Source: Pinus tabuliformis (lineage: Eukaryota > Streptophyta > Pinopsida > Pinales > Pinaceae). Taken from it: 64,000 nt of DNA. The stretch is from positions 948,660,327 to 948,724,326 of the forward strand of contig CM062817.1 in the NCBI GenBank assembly GCA_031772625.1. The letters run 5' to 3'. Shown here piece by piece: positions 34,228-46,238 of this stretch. The notes beneath the pieces were generated by a model. That model was not told the origin of the DNA and made no database searches. It saw only the letters and a program-made list of their open reading frames with translations. Position 1 is the stretch's first letter, and every line of letters begins with the position of its first letter. Position numbers and translations under genes: made by a program.

Positions 34228-34239
34228 AAAAAAACGTTG

Positions 34240-34420
34240 TCCTCAATGATTGAGTAGTTCTGGATGCTTTTGTATAGAATTCTCAACCCGCCATGTGGAA
34301 TCTTCCGCGGGTAAGTTCTTCCACTTGACGAGATACTATGAAATTGATCGATTTCGTAAGTTTCGAGTTCTTCTTTCCATGAGTTCTTCAGGTTCCAATA
34401 TGATTTTTTCTTCGTCGTAA
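34240..34420 (-). pseudogene. Chromodomain of element F integrase
   Basis: A minus-strand frame reads YLVKWKNLPAEDSTW, the core of a chromodomain, preceded by an Arg/Asn-rich linker. A stop lies just before it and a frameshift separates it from the rest of integrase. This identifies F as a chromovirus. Confidence 0.8.
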
Positions 34421-34422
34421 AG

Positions 34423-34722
34423 TTATGGAAATATTGTTTGAACTGGGATCTTGTCACCTATAACCGTATTTAAGCATGAAACATGGAAAACTGGGTGCAC
34501 TATGGAAGATGTAGGAAGCTCCAATTTGTATGCCATAGTACCAATTTTTTGCAACACCTTGTAAGGACCATAATACTTTGGTGATACTTTATTATCCTTC
34601 TTAGCTTTCTTGAGGGACATTTGTTTGTATGGTTGTAGCCGTAAAAATACCCAGTCACCTACATGAAAACTTATTTCACTACGATGTTGATCCACTTGTT
34701 GTTTCATTCTATTCTGGGCCAA
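34423..34722 (-). pseudogene. Integrase C-terminal domain of element F
   Basis: Contains MKQQVDQHRSEISFHVGDWV, VFLRLQPYKQMSLKK, KYYGPYKVLQKIG and VHPVFHVSCL, the usual GPY/F-type integrase end of chromoviruses. Confidence 0.85.
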
Positions 34723-35844
34723 AGTGAGGTAATCATTTAAGAGTTAGAGAAATTTTTGTTGATGCTCTATGTGATCTTCCACTGCTTGAACCTTAGAATT
34801 TTCTCTTAGAGATGGCGTGATGGATAGTGGATGATATCCATAAAGTGCCATAAATGGGGTTATTTTTGCTACAGTATGGAAGGAAGTGTTATACCACCAT
34901 TCAGCTAGAGGTAACCAATTGACCCATTATGTTTTTTTATCAGATACAAAGTAACGAAGATATACTTCCAAACATTTGTTTACTATCTCAGGTTTCTCAT
35001 CTGATTGAGGATGATAAGATGAGCTATGAGCTAATTGAGTACCCAGACAAGAAAATAATTCCTTCCAAAAATTTCCAGTTTAAATAGGATCTCTATTGCT
35101 TACAATAATCTTTGGGTTTCCATCTAGCTTTTGAATTGTTTCCATAAATGTAGTAGCAACTGTACGAGTTTTAAATGGATGAGACAATGCAAAAAAGTGT
35201 GCATACTTGGTAAGTCTATCAAATAGCACCATGATGACACTCTTTCCTTTGGACTTGGGTAAACCTCTGATAAAATCCATCGAAACCTCCTCCCAACGTT
35301 GACTTGGAACGGATAAAGGTTGTAACAGACCTAGGGTCTTAATCGTCTCAACTTTATTTTGTTAGAAAACCAAGCATTTCGCCACAAACTTTTGAATATC
35401 AGCTTTAAGGCCATCCCAAAAAAATTCCTTCTTAATCATGTGGTAACTTTTTAAAAATCCTGAGTGCCCTCCTATGGGAGAGGTGTGCAATTCTAGAATA
35501 ATATTTTGTTTGCGTTCAGAATCCTTACAAAGGTATAAGCGATCTTTGTACCATAATGCATCATTTTTCCATCTAAATGTATTAGGCATACTAGGATCTT
35601 GTTGTAACTTTTGAATGAGTACCCACACTTCTTCATCATTCTTCCATTCATCCCTCGCTTCGATTATCCAATCTAGTTGGATAATAGAAATGGCACAAAG
35701 CAATGTTTCCACATCCTCATCCTTTCTTGAGAGTTCATCTGCAACAACATTTTGCTTCCCATTTTTGTAGATGATTTCAAAGTCATAACCAAACATCTTT
35801 GTGACCCATTTTTGTTGTTCCTCTGAAGATAATATTTGTTCCAA
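34723..35844 (-). pseudogene. RNase H end and integrase of element F
   Basis: 35362-35844 starts with the RNase H tail (IIYKNGKQNVVADELSRKD) and continues to the integrase zinc-binding module (HTSPIGGHSGFLKSYHMIKK, then a Cys near the end). 35080-35280 is the start of the catalytic core: MDFIRGLPKSKGKSVIMVLF, DRLTKYAHF and IIVSNRDPI (normally SDRD). The segment 34723-35079 contains the third catalytic region in broken frames. Confidence 0.82.
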
Positions 35845-37148
35845 AAATTATTTAAGACTATCATGATCTATTTTTACCTTGAAGTGCCTTCCCATTAGGT
35901 AATTTTGCCATTTCTTAAGTGCATGTAGCATTGCCAACATTTCCGTCTCATAAATAGCTTTGTGTAAATACTTTCCTTTGATTGTACAACTTTCAAAAGA
36001 AATGGGTCTTCCTTATTACATTAAAACAACACCAATTCCATTTCCTGAGGCATCACATTCTACAATAAAGGTTTTGATGAATTCTGGCATAGCTAAGACC
36101 GGTGCTTGGCACATTGCCTCTTTGAGATGCTCAGAGGCCTTAGTTGATTCTCGAGTCCAAGAAAATGCATATTTCTTTAGTAATGTTGTTAGAGGCGCTA
36201 CTATTCTCCCATAATTCTTTAAAAACTTGTGATAATACCCTATCAACCCAAGAAATCCTCACAGATGCTTTAAGGAAGTGGGCATTTTCCATTCCTTAAT
36301 TGATTTAATTTTGGTAGGGTCTACCTTAACACCCTCATGAGATACAATATGTCCTAGATATTCCACCTCTTGTACTCTAAAGAAACATATGGAGTTTTTT
36401 GCATATAATTTCCACTCCTCTAGTAGCATGAGCACCCTATCGACATGGTCAACATAATCCCTCCAAGACTTGTTGTAGATTAGTATATCATCAAAAGAAA
36501 CTAACAAAAATTTTCTAAGGTTTTGAAAATGGAATTCATAAAAACTTGAAATGTAGAATCTGCATTAGTAAGGCCCAAAGGCATGACAAATAATTCATAA
36601 TGACCTTCATAAGTTCTAAATGTTGTTTTGGGAACGTCTTTAGTCTTCATTCTTATTTGATGATATCCTGAATGACGATCCAACTTGGTGAAGTAAATTA
36701 CTCCATGTAATTCATCCAATAATTCATCAATGACAGGAATGGGAAATTTATCTTTAATAGTGAGCTTGTTGAGCTCTCTATAATCCAGACACATGCGCCA
36801 TGATCCATCCTTCTTGTGAACCAATACTACTAGAGGAGAGAAAGAACTTTGACTAGGTTGAATTATACCCGCCTCTAGCATTTCTGCAACCATACATTCA
36901 ATTTCACTCTTTTGGGCATAGAGATATCTGTAAGGTTTGATGTTTGGAGGAATACTTCCTCGAATTAAATGAATAACATGATCATGATCATGAATATGTG
37001 GGAGGTCTTTGGGAGTCTCAAATACCTTGGAATGATTGTCCAATACTTTTTGGAGGTTTGGAGAAATAGATGATTTCGATGTTTGAACCTTTAGAGAACA
37101 TAATTGTGTAATTACACCATGTTGTTCTTTCTTTAGAAGCATTGTCAT
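35845..37148 (-). pseudogene. Reverse transcriptase and RNase H of element F
   Basis: 36501-37148: DHVIHLIRGSIPPNIKPYRY, MLEAGIIQPSQSSFSPLVVL, VHKKDGSWRMCLDYRELNKL, FTKLDRHSGYHQIRM and FRTYEGHYELFVMPLGLTNA. A frameshift near 36505 precedes the active site LVSFDDILIYNKSW (36259-36507), which is kept. 36016-36246 holds [20 protein letters not shown] and the RNase H start [16 protein letters not shown] with its catalytic Asp. This is chromovirus RT-RNase H. Stops make it inactive. Confidence 0.85.
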
Positions 37149-37347
37149 TCTATTAGAGCTGAATATTTTTCCTAGTTCCCTCTGATACCCCTTAATTCAA
37201 CTTCCTTTCATTCCCAAACGAAATTCAAGAAAAGTTCTTGGAAATTAATAGTTATCTTACCCAAAGATTGTAACCATTGGACTCCTAGTACAACATCAAC
37301 ACCACCCATTATAGTGGAGAGAATTGGACTATTCAATACATATTCTA

Positions 37348-37599
37348 CTAGGATAGCTTGATATTATGGCACTTTCCAGAGAAATTTATGGTTCCTCCAT
37401 TTGAAACCATCACTTCACACTCTAGTGCTAGATATAGGAAGAAATTTAATTCCTTTGCTATATTACAATAAATAAAATTATGGGTACTACCCAAATCAAT
37501 CAACACTATTACCTTTTTCTTCTTGATATGTCCATCTATCTTGAGCGTTTGTGGAATGGTAATTCCTGCCAATTCATTACAATATATGGTTGGATTCAT
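37348..37599 (-). pseudogene. Protease of element F
   Basis: VIVLIDLGSTHNFIYCNIA is the aspartic-protease active site with D-L-G in place of D-S/T-G. The surrounding TIPQTLKIDGHIKKKK and LECEVMVSNGG are typical. Confidence 0.8.
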
Positions 37600-37653
37600 T
37601 TCTTCATTCTCCGGGGTTGATTCCTGGTGTATATCCTCCTCTTTTGATGTTTC

Positions 37654-38737
37654 TTATTCCTTTTCTTCCTCCTCTTCACAATCTATGTAGAATAATTTAT
37701 TCTCGACACACTTATGACCTTTGGTGTATTTTCTATCACAACTATAACAAAGACCTTTTTCTCTTTTTTCCTCCAATTTTTGTGGTGTCAAAATTGTAGG
37801 TTGTGGAAGACTAGGACCAGTAACACTTACATATTTATAGTTGTGATTGGTAGACTTACCTGTTGCCATAATTTTTGTTTCAACTTTTCTTTCCACCCTG
37901 AATGCCTTCCCCAAGGAATCAGGTTCCCAAAGGCGAACCTCATATTGGATGTTATGTTTCAAATTCCCTATGAAGACATCAGTCCTATGCTACTTTGGAA
38001 TATCGATTACCCTAATATTCCATTTTTGGAAGTCTTCAGTGTGCTCCGCCATTGAACCCTTTTGTTTGAGATTTATCAATTGGCTAAAGAAGGTGTTGCT
38101 CTTTGTATCTTCATAATGTGATATCATTTCTTCCACAAAAATTGACCATGTAACAAGAGGTTTATGAGAACAAAGCCATCTATACCATACAAACTGATTG
38201 GGTTCTAAATATAAAGATGCAATACATACCTTTTATGAGGGTTGCATATCCTGTAGATCAAAATATTGCTCCATATGTATTATCCAAGTTACCAGATCCT
38301 TGCCATCAAACTTCCTCATCTCTATATTTGGAATTTGGTGGTTCTAACCCCACATGAGAGTCTCTAAAATCGTGATTGATATTTCTTTTATCTTCATCAT
38401 GATTTTGATGGATTGCTCTGTCACCAATGGGATGCCTTTCTTCTAGCAACTTTGCTAAAATTTCTTTCAATCCTTCTATCTTGACATTCATCATTGCTTC
38501 CATGTCTGATTTTAAACCATAATTCAAAACTACCATGTCCCTTTTTATACCATCTATCGTAACATTCATCATGGTTTCCAATTCAGTTATTGTTACTTTT
38601 TGTGAGAGCAAAATTTGTTGCATTTGGTCTTGAAATTTTGATATATCATGTTGCATTTCTTCCTCTTCTTCATGTGTCATAGTGGAGCTTGTGGGTTGCT
38701 TACTAGGTGTTTCCATTTTCTTTATTTGGGGAATCAA
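37654..38737 (-). pseudogene. Gag of element F with zinc knuckle
   Basis: The N-terminal part (38306-38737) is predicted helical with repeated EAMMNVKIEGLKE-like segments. The middle (37963-38305) is frame-broken. The C-terminal part (37654-37962) ends in GLCYSCDRKYTKGHKC, a knuckle-like CX2C...HX4C motif followed by an acidic tail (EEEEEKE). Confidence 0.75.
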
Positions 38738-39583
38738 TTAATGATAATTATTCTTCACTATGCACTTTCGAATCACTTCAAACTATCTTTTCAAACCAAA
38801 CTTATGAAAATTTTTCAAAAGACTACACACCTTTTTGTTTTTTCTTCGTAGGATCTCGATATTGAATCTGTTGTATCTCTGCAATTTTGGCTCTCCAAGG
38901 TCTGAACTTTCATCACATGGTAGCTCACTAAAACCTCTTTCCATCTCCATAGGTCTAATCAAGATTGGAGTATTCAAGAAAGAGTTAGGCCAAATCTGTT
39001 ACACTGGCCTGATTACAGAATTCTTCAGTGGAGCGTACTTGTACGAAGTGCCACGTATCACAGATTTCACTTTCGAACCTGAAAATTTTACACCTAAAAC
39101 TAGATTTCTTTCTCTTTGTGTAACTTCTTACAAAATTTCAATCTGATACTCCTAGAGAAACTTATGAGATTTTCCCAAGCTGACATGTTTGTGATGTAAT
39201 TCAGGATCCTGCAAAAACCCTACCTTCCTTGGATCATAGCTCCGAAAATGTAGCGAGACAAGATCTGAAATTCGGACTTGAGCTTCACCAAGAGTTCTAC
39301 TTAAGTGGGTTTTAATTTTAGAGTGTGCAACTTCGTATAAAAAATATTATAGTGAAAATTCCATGATGATTTGTTTGAGATGGAATTCTGGGGCTTGCAA
39401 AAACCCTAACTTCCTCAGATCTTATCTCCGCAAATATAGCGAGACAGGATCTAAAATTTGGACCCGAGGTTCAGAGAGATTTCTGTTCAAATGGGGTTTG
39501 TTTTTATCTTTTGAAACTTAGTAGAGAAAAATTTATAGCATAAATGCCACGATGACCTATTTGGAGTAGCGAAACCCTAGAAT
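38738..39583 (-). other. Leader of element F
   Basis: Non-coding region between gag and PBS. It includes two diverged tandem copies (about 39190-39330 and 39390-39530) sharing the words GCAAAAACCCTA, TAGCGAGACA and GATCTGAAAT/GATCTAAAAT. No gene is seen. Confidence 0.55.
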
Positions 39584-39600
39584 CCAAAGCTTTGATACCA
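39584..39600 (-). other. Primer-binding site of element F
   Basis: Minus-strand TGGTATCAAAGCTTTGG two bases from the LTR end; close to the initiator tRNA-Met site TGGTATCAGAGC. Confidence 0.8.
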
Positions 39601-39602
39601 AA

Positions 39603-39967
39603 TGTTATGAAACCAGCTCACAAAAAGATATAAAAAATATATCAACGACTTAAAAATTAACCTCTTTGAGGGGGAAACCTCCTTTACATTACACATATGA
39701 AAAATTCTTCGATGGTTCAAATGACACAACCTCCTTTCAATATATAGGAGTCTAAGGGGTCACAATATAATCAGAGCCGACATAACAATAATAATGTAAG
39801 GCCACCACAATAATAATAGTGGGCTTCTATAGGGCACAACAATGATAATAAGGGGGATACACTAATAAAAATGAGGGAATAGTGAGCTTCTATGGGGCAC
39901 AAAAATAACAATAAGGGGGATACACTACTGACAATGAGGAATACACTAGTATTATAGGGATCTAACA
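39603..39967 (-). repeat. 5' LTR of element F
   Basis: 365 bp, partner of 33899-34214, followed by AAATG, the likely target duplication with one change. Confidence 0.88.
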
Positions 39968-41449
39968 AAATGGGGGGAGGATATAATAGAAGAGAACCCT
40001 CAAACACCAAGAGAATTCAAAAAACACCCTCTTGTTGTGGACATCTTCAGAAGACACTAATGATTTGGTTTCTTTGAGTTGCTAAAGGGGTATGATGATG
40101 ATATTTCTCATGAATTTTTCATCGAATTACATTCTCAAGGGGAAGACAGTTCCACTACAATTGTCATAGGGTTGGCCATCTCTCTCAATCTTGAAACCAA
40201 AAGAAGAGTCACCACCTTATCTCTAAGAATTTGATGGAGCAAAGAAGACAAGAAAGTGAGTGTGAAAGCTAGGAAAAATTCTTCCTTTCAAAAGAGAAGC
40301 CTGTAAAAGATAAGAATGGAATGAGAAGAGAAAGTCTACCTTACCTTTGGGATGAGGTAGCTTACCTGTCCTGAAGTATATATCTTGTGAAGGGAGATTA
40401 AGTGTGGTTTATTCCTACCACCTCAGATTGCTCCACGAGATGAGATTTGAGGCATAATTACATCTCCCTAAAAGACTTAGTGTCCCCCATTTCCTCATAT
40501 AGTCAATCATGGAGATCAGTCAGAAGGTGAGGGAAGGAAAGCACCAACACTTAGCTTACCATGGCCTCATCAAGTTAACAGTGATGGATGCTTTGATCCA
40601 CTTGAGGATCCTTGTCTTATGGAACAAATATGTGGACATGGATAGGGAGAATTTCATAGAAACCCAAGCCATCACACCTGGAGAGACACCAACCTTTAAT
40701 ATTGGAGTTAAAGAAGGAAAAATAGAGGAAGAAGAAGGAGCAAGAACAAAGGAGGAAGAGGCGTCAATAACATAAGAGGAATAGGGAAAAATAGATGAAA
40801 AATAAGCAACAGAGATAGAGGAAGTAGAAGCATAAATCAAAGGAGAAGAGTAAAGTATAAGAAATATTAAGCCCTAATGAGAATTATAAACCCCAAGTAG
40901 CATAAGAACAACCACATCAAACAATTCTATCCCTAGGGGATACTAAATAGGAAGTAGTTGCAACATTAGCTACATTGGGAACTCCTATCAAGCCCAAGAG
41001 GAAGCAATCAAGACAAGGTCCCATGTATTTCAAAACCACGAATATCACTAGAATTACACAAGGGAAACTAGAAGCTCCTACAAAGATCCCTACCATTATT
41101 GATGAATCACTAAGTAAAAAGGAATAAATAGGAAACTCCTCTTAAAACCAAAACCAAGTCAGCTATATCATTTGTAGGTAGGCCCACCACTAGGCCAATG
41201 ACGGTCAATAATCTAAGGACACAAGATGCCTTTGAGAAAGAAGAAAAAGAGAAGCTACAGGAGGAACACAATTTGCTATAGGAGGAACATGGTTTTCTAT
41301 AGGAGGGACAAAGTCTACTACAAGAATACTAGGGGAAGTTACAGCCTCACAAAAAAGAGCTACAAAAGGAAGCAACCACCTCAAATTTAGTGGGAAAACA
41401 CCTACAAGAACTCCAATATCTTGAACCACAACCTAGCTTGGGGTCCTAC
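39968..41449 (+). pseudogene. First part of the coiled-coil frame of element E, cut by G
   Basis: Sequence of E between insertions F and G. A plus-strand frame, interrupted by stops, is rich in Glu, Lys and Leu (40509-40775 contains KIEEEEGARTKEEEASI). Near 41230-41400 LQEEHNLL-like heptads come from repeated GCTACAGGAGG/CTATAGGAGG words. The frame at 41447-41449 continues exactly into 60263 once G and one copy of CCTAC are ignored, so G split one open frame. The function of the product is unknown; the position after integrase is where gypsy elements may carry a third frame. Confidence 0.5.
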
Positions 41450-43050
41450 TGTTAGCGCTTGAATTTGGCCTTAGGCTGAAAAAGACAAAATCCAAGGAAA
41501 CATCAAACCACTTAGCCTCGTAGCTCGCCCTATGGGGACAGGAGAGGGCTCTCTCCGGGTCTATCTCGGCAAAAGGTCTTCAAAGGGCGGAGATGACCAA
41601 TAAAGAACACTGATTTTAGGCTAGTAAACTGATGGGGAAAATTTGGTTTTAAATTTCTATGGTTTTGGTGGAAAACTGAGCACAACAATTTTGGGTGCGG
41701 GGATGAGACACAGTTTTTGCAGAGGTCTTTTTGGGGCAAGCTAGGAGATTGTCTTGATGCCTTTGAATTAAGTGAATGGATAGAAATGACCAGTGAGGAG
41801 CTAAAGAGAGCAAGAAACTTTTGAGAATTCTCTTTAGACAGAGGAAAACATAGATATTAAGCAAACTTAAAGGCAGAGCATATAAATTATGAATTCTACC
41901 TTAACACTTCATTTACTTAATGTGCAGAAGAGAGAAGTAGAAAAATGATACACATAACACACTTACAAGTACAGGAGAGAAGCACACCATCAACACAAAT
42001 AACCATAGGAATCCCAAATAGTGCTGCAAAACCCTAGTCTTTCCTTTGCCAAAATTGTAGAGATACAAAGTATAAAACAGTCTAAGCTTATCCCTCAAGA
42101 GTCCAACCTCTCCAACCATGAAAATGACTAAGAAAATACATAATATAGGCAAGCTAACACACTTCCTTGACTCTAGGGGTCGAGCTCATCATCCTAGGAG
42201 CTGTTTCAGCCAATTCTAAACTGAGCACTACAATCTAGGCAATCAAAACAACTTGCCTCTATAAGTTAGGAAAACAATTCATTCATTAATTTTTTGCCAT
42301 TTTATGAATGAATCTTCTAGAATAGGTAAAAAGTGTCATGTCAATCATGAAATTACATCAAATACATCAAGGGGGATGAAAAATCCAACCAAAAAGTCAA
42401 AACTAGTCACTGTTGCGTTTTCCTGTGCTGAAGATGCAAAAATGGCCAATTTCCCCAACGCGTAGCGCGCCATTTCCCAACGCGTAGCACGCCTTTCAGG
42501 CCACTTTTGAGGCACTTACCGGCATCCAAATGAGGCACAAGTGGGATTGTTGGAAAGTTCTAGATGTCTACTCTCCCGCCCAAGTGGAATTTCTTAATTT
42601 GGTGGTCATTTTCCCCTCCAAAACTGCAATCTCCCAATACTGCTTCCTGTGTGTCCAAAAAGTGGCAGAAGGTCATTTTTTGCTTGTTTTTTGACCTTTT
42701 GGGGGCTCAAATCTCTATGAAACTTCTTGGCAGTGGCTGAGCAAGTGTATTTTGCCATGATAAATCCAAAAATGCTGAGTTTTCCTTAAATTGACCTCCC
42801 CAACTTAAGGGTAGCGCGCGGCGCGCTACGCGTTGAGGGCAAAAACCTGTGTTTGGCACAAAAACGTCAAAATTGACCAAAATTGCTCAAAATTTCCTGA
42901 AATTTGAGCTGGAGGTGTGTCACTGAGCACCATGCTCCCTCAAGGTGGCTTCAGCCAAAATTTGAAGCGGATCGGGCCTTTTCCTCCGTTTTAGTGCCTT
43001 GGCCAAGCGTGCTTTAAGTACCTTCATTTTTGCTTTGCATACATGCATGT
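41450..43050 (-). repeat. 3' LTR of element G (inner boundary uncertain)
   Basis: The outer end TGTTAGCGC (plus strand) with the CCTAC duplication is firm. Near 41530-41660 it shares AGAGGGCTCTCTC, ATTTTAGGCTAG and TTTTGGTGG with the B LTR in the same order, so this is LTR sequence. It contains a minus-strand TATA-like stretch near 42140 and CG-rich repeats (42458-42836). The inner boundary cannot be fixed because the 5' LTR is missing. A purine tract GGTGGAGGGGGTT near 45745-45757 would instead put the extra frame inside a 4.3-kb LTR. Confidence 0.5.
42458..42836 (-). repeat. CGCGTAGCGC repeats and palindrome in the G LTR
   Basis: Two copies of AACGCGTAG(C)GCGCC at 42458 and 42480, and a back-to-back inverted pair GTAGCGCGC/GGCGCGCTAC at 42811-42829. 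The same word recurs six times at 45012-45152. Confidence 0.75.
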
Positions 43051-43054
43051 GGGC

Positions 43055-44503
43055 CTAATAATGGTTCTTCATGTGGCGGAGCATGTCTTTGTCCCTGTTT
43101 GCCTTTGCCATCAACCTCTCTAAATGTGTGTTCACCTGAATGAGCATAGAGATTTTCTCCTTAGGTGTCAAATCACCGGGTCTCTTGCGAGCCAAGTTCC
43201 GGTCTTCTCGGATCCTCCGCAACTCATCAAGAGAGTGTTCATCCTCTAATTGCTTGTTGCGCTGCTCTAAATATGTAATTGTCTAGTTTTCCATCTCCAA
43301 CTTTTGCTGCAACAAGTCATTTTCAGCCCTTAGCTGGTGGATGATCTCCTTTGACTCTAGGCTAGGAGAAATGATATCAAGGTCAACAACATCTATGCCT
43401 AGAACACCTGATGGCCCCTCATCAATCTTGGGCTGCTTGCCTCTCTCTTGTACCTGTGCTGCTGTCGAAAGCGAGGCCCCTTCCACCTGATGTGGAGATA
43501 ACACTCGCTGTGCTGATGAAGAAGGCGAGACCCCTTCCACCTGATGTGGAGATAATACTCGCCGTGCAGATGCAAATAAGACCCTGTGGCCTCTCTGATA
43601 TGTAACATATGCTGGAGGAGTGCTGACATGTTCTGGCTCAGGAATATCAAACTGTTGTGAAGGTCCTCCCTCATCACGGACAACCTCAGGAGGTGGTTGT
43701 GGCACCATGAAGAAATCACGAGAAATGAAATCCTCCCAAGCAATACCCTGCTGTGCCAACTGATGCATCACTATGATCTCGATCAGTGCATAATGATATA
43801 TACTTTTGAGCTGCTGTGCGGGATTCTTCCTTTGCACTACGGGCACCATCTTCTCTATATTTCGGCACATGAAAAATGGAATGTTCATCATTTGTACCCG
43901 GGTGAAATGCATCAACAAATGGATATGGTACGAATATAAACGTGAAAATCTGCCCTCACAAGTGAAATAACGCATAATGTGCCTCATCAAGGGTGCATAC
44001 TCATCCCTTAGGAATCTGAAAGGAAAAACAACAGTAAGGTGTCTCATGCATCCGGGTTTGATGTATGGTTGATAATGAAATTTGTCCAGCAGCTTGTGCT
44101 TGGTCCATTCTTCCCCAACATTTGGTATCTCGGTGGCTTGAGCAATCATTTCAGGTGATAAGGTGAAATCTACTCCTGCAAGGTTCACATGGCCATTGTG
44201 CAAATGTAGGACAAACAGGCGGACCAACTCTCTATGGTGTTGAATTTGTGAGATCCTCTCACAATACCCAAAGCATGATTGATATCGAAAACATGACATT
44301 GCAAGTGGACAAGCTTGCAAATGAGCCAATGAAGTGGGCTCTTCCCTGACATGTCGACCACCCTTACCACCCTTATGATGCCTCCTTGGCACTTCTACCT
44401 CTGGTGTTGAACCACTGTCATAGCTCTGCTCATAATCTGATTCGGTTTCTGACATGGTTATGAAGGCAAGATGACTGAAATATATTGCTGATTTGGCACC
44501 CAA
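43055..44503 (-). pseudogene. Extra sense frame of element G downstream of integrase
   Basis: A 406-codon frame (to a TAG at 43283) continues in the same frame to a second stop at 43055, so about 480 codons with one internal stop. The start MSETESDYEQSYDSGS is acidic and a basic HHKGGKGGRH patch follows. The middle has LVRLFVLHLHNGHVNLAGVD, FTLSPEMIAQATEIPNVGEE and HYALIEIIVMHQLAQQG. The tail is coiled coil (IHQLRAENDLLQQKLE and on past the stop). The order (short strand, L-S-x-x-x-I, alpha, I-P-x-x-G) recalls plant transposon-associated domains of the PMD-like type. I do not recognise it with certainty. Confidence 0.6.
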
Positions 44504-46238
44504 TTAACTGCTTTTTGACTTTTTCAAATGCTGCCACTAAGGGCACATAAATACAAGGGAATTGTTAGGGATAGGGAAACATGTGGGAATTAGGGAGAAT
44601 AAACACAAAGAAGGAATTTAGGGAAAACAAACATGGGAAATTACCAAATTATGGGATTTTAAAGTGAAGTAGGGTTTTAGGAATTAAATATGCTTTTAGG
44701 AATTTTAAAGAGGAGAATGATGAAATTTCAAGGGAAAATTTGAGGGAGAAAAGTGATGAAAATGAGGGAAAAAGGAATTTACAAAGGGCAACCTTGGACA
44801 GCAAGAGAAATTTAAAACCCTAGTGCCATTGAAACTTTAAATTTTCCATAACAAGAGAGGGTTTTGATTTGTCATTTACATAGCATTTGAACACATTAAT
44901 TCTCTTTTTCATTGTGCAAAACCAAATTTAGGCATAGAGGAGAAGCCTACCTGCACTTTGCCTAAGAGAAAAGTCGTTTTGATGACTTGCTGGCAGGTTT
45001 TTGAGCTGAATCCCCAACGCGTAGCGCACCCTGCCCAACGCGTAGCGCGCCTCTGACGCGTAGCGCACTTGTAAATTAACACTGGAAAAGTCTGCCTGAT
45101 GCGTAGCGCGCCCCTGATGCATAGCACACCTCTCCTGACGCGTAGCGCGCCCCTGAAACTGCTCGACTTGCTCAAGAACTCCTCAAATCGACTTTGCAAG
45201 GATTCACTTAGCTTGTAAATGGCAAATGAGTTGTAAATGAGGAGTGATGTGCTTTTATAGTTTTCATTTTGATTTTTACTTGCCCAAAACCCACTTTGTA
45301 ATGTTTTGAGTGTTGACACTTTTTGAATTAATTGGCTCTGACCTTTGATTTCTTTTCTTTGAAAAATTGGTTGAAATGATGATTTCTTCTGAAACGTTTT
45401 GCAGGGATAGCTTCTAGGATGCTTTGGCAAAGGAGATCAAGGCTGCACTTCGACATTTGAAGAATTTGAAATTTTGAGAATTTTTACAAAAATGAGATAA
45501 TGACCTTGTTTTCAAAAACAGAGTTTTTGAGAACAAGGTGAAAATTTAGCTGTACAATGATACGAAATGTTTAATGAAGGACATCCCTCTGGCCTGCTGG
45601 TCCTTTATGACCTCTCAAGACAAAAATGGACTCAACCCTAGACCTAAGACCTTAAAACTTAAAGCAAGATGAATGACCCTTTAAGGACTTTATTTACTTG
45701 AACAAACCTGAACCAGCAGTGCCAAACAAGAGGGGAATAAAGACACAAACCCCCTCCACCAGGATTATGACATGCCTAACGGGATGCAACATGATCACAC
45801 TGATGGGACACCTAATCATGAAATGCAAAGAGCTTTGATCTCTGGTGGAGGGCTACTAGACCGACTCTAACATTGGCTCCAATGGGGATGGTAGCTCCTT
45901 GGAGGTGCCAGGAACCGTAAACCTCTGGGAGAGCAGACTAGTGCCTTCAACCATTGGGCGATGGAGTCATTATTTACTTATATGACACAAACTCTGACTG
46001 CTTTATGACTGCAGGTTTGACTGGAAATTAGACACAACTTTGACCCATACTAACTCAATTATGAACAGAAAATGGACTGATAAAAACACCTTGACAAACC
46101 TCAAACCAACCAATCTCCATCTTCAGAATTATAGCCTTCACCGCGGGCCCCAGACTAAGGATGAAAGATCAGCACACACATGCGATAAAACAGAAGTAAA
46201 ACGGTATATACAATGATGGTGACAAGAACAGAAAGTGC
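44504..46238 (-). other. Region between the G extra frame and integrase
   Basis: Non-coding, AT-rich at 44520-44880, with the CG-rich repeat block at 45012-45152 and a purine-rich minus-strand tract near 45745-45757 that may be the PPT. Short open frames here overlap the repeats and are not convincing genes. Confidence 0.45.
45012..45152 (-). repeat. Six copies of a CGCGTAGCGC word in element G
   Basis: A(C/T)GC(G/A)TAGC(G/A)C at 45017, 45038, 45056, 45100, 45118 and 45138, irregularly spaced and mostly followed by (G/A)CC. It is one of the few strongly CpG-rich places in an otherwise CpG-poor window, which suggests selection or a recent origin. Confidence 0.8.

Larger units (their letters stand above)
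33899..39967 (-). mobile_element. Element F, chromodomain-bearing Ty3/gypsy
   Basis: LTRs 33899-34214 and 39603-39967 begin TGTTATGAAACC and end TAACA on the plus strand. Flanking 5-mers are AATTG and AAATG, one mismatch. On the minus strand the order is LTR, initiator-Met-like PBS, gag, zinc knuckle, protease, RT, RNase H, integrase, chromodomain, PPT, LTR. RNase H, integrase and the RT C-terminus lie in one frame interrupted by stops. It is inserted in the 3' region of E. Inactive. Confidence 0.88.

Noticed and set aside
44909-45430. 173-codon minus-strand open frame with repeated Arg-Tyr-Ala words
   Set aside because: The repeats are translations of the CGCGTAGCGC DNA word; no domain or start context supports a gene.
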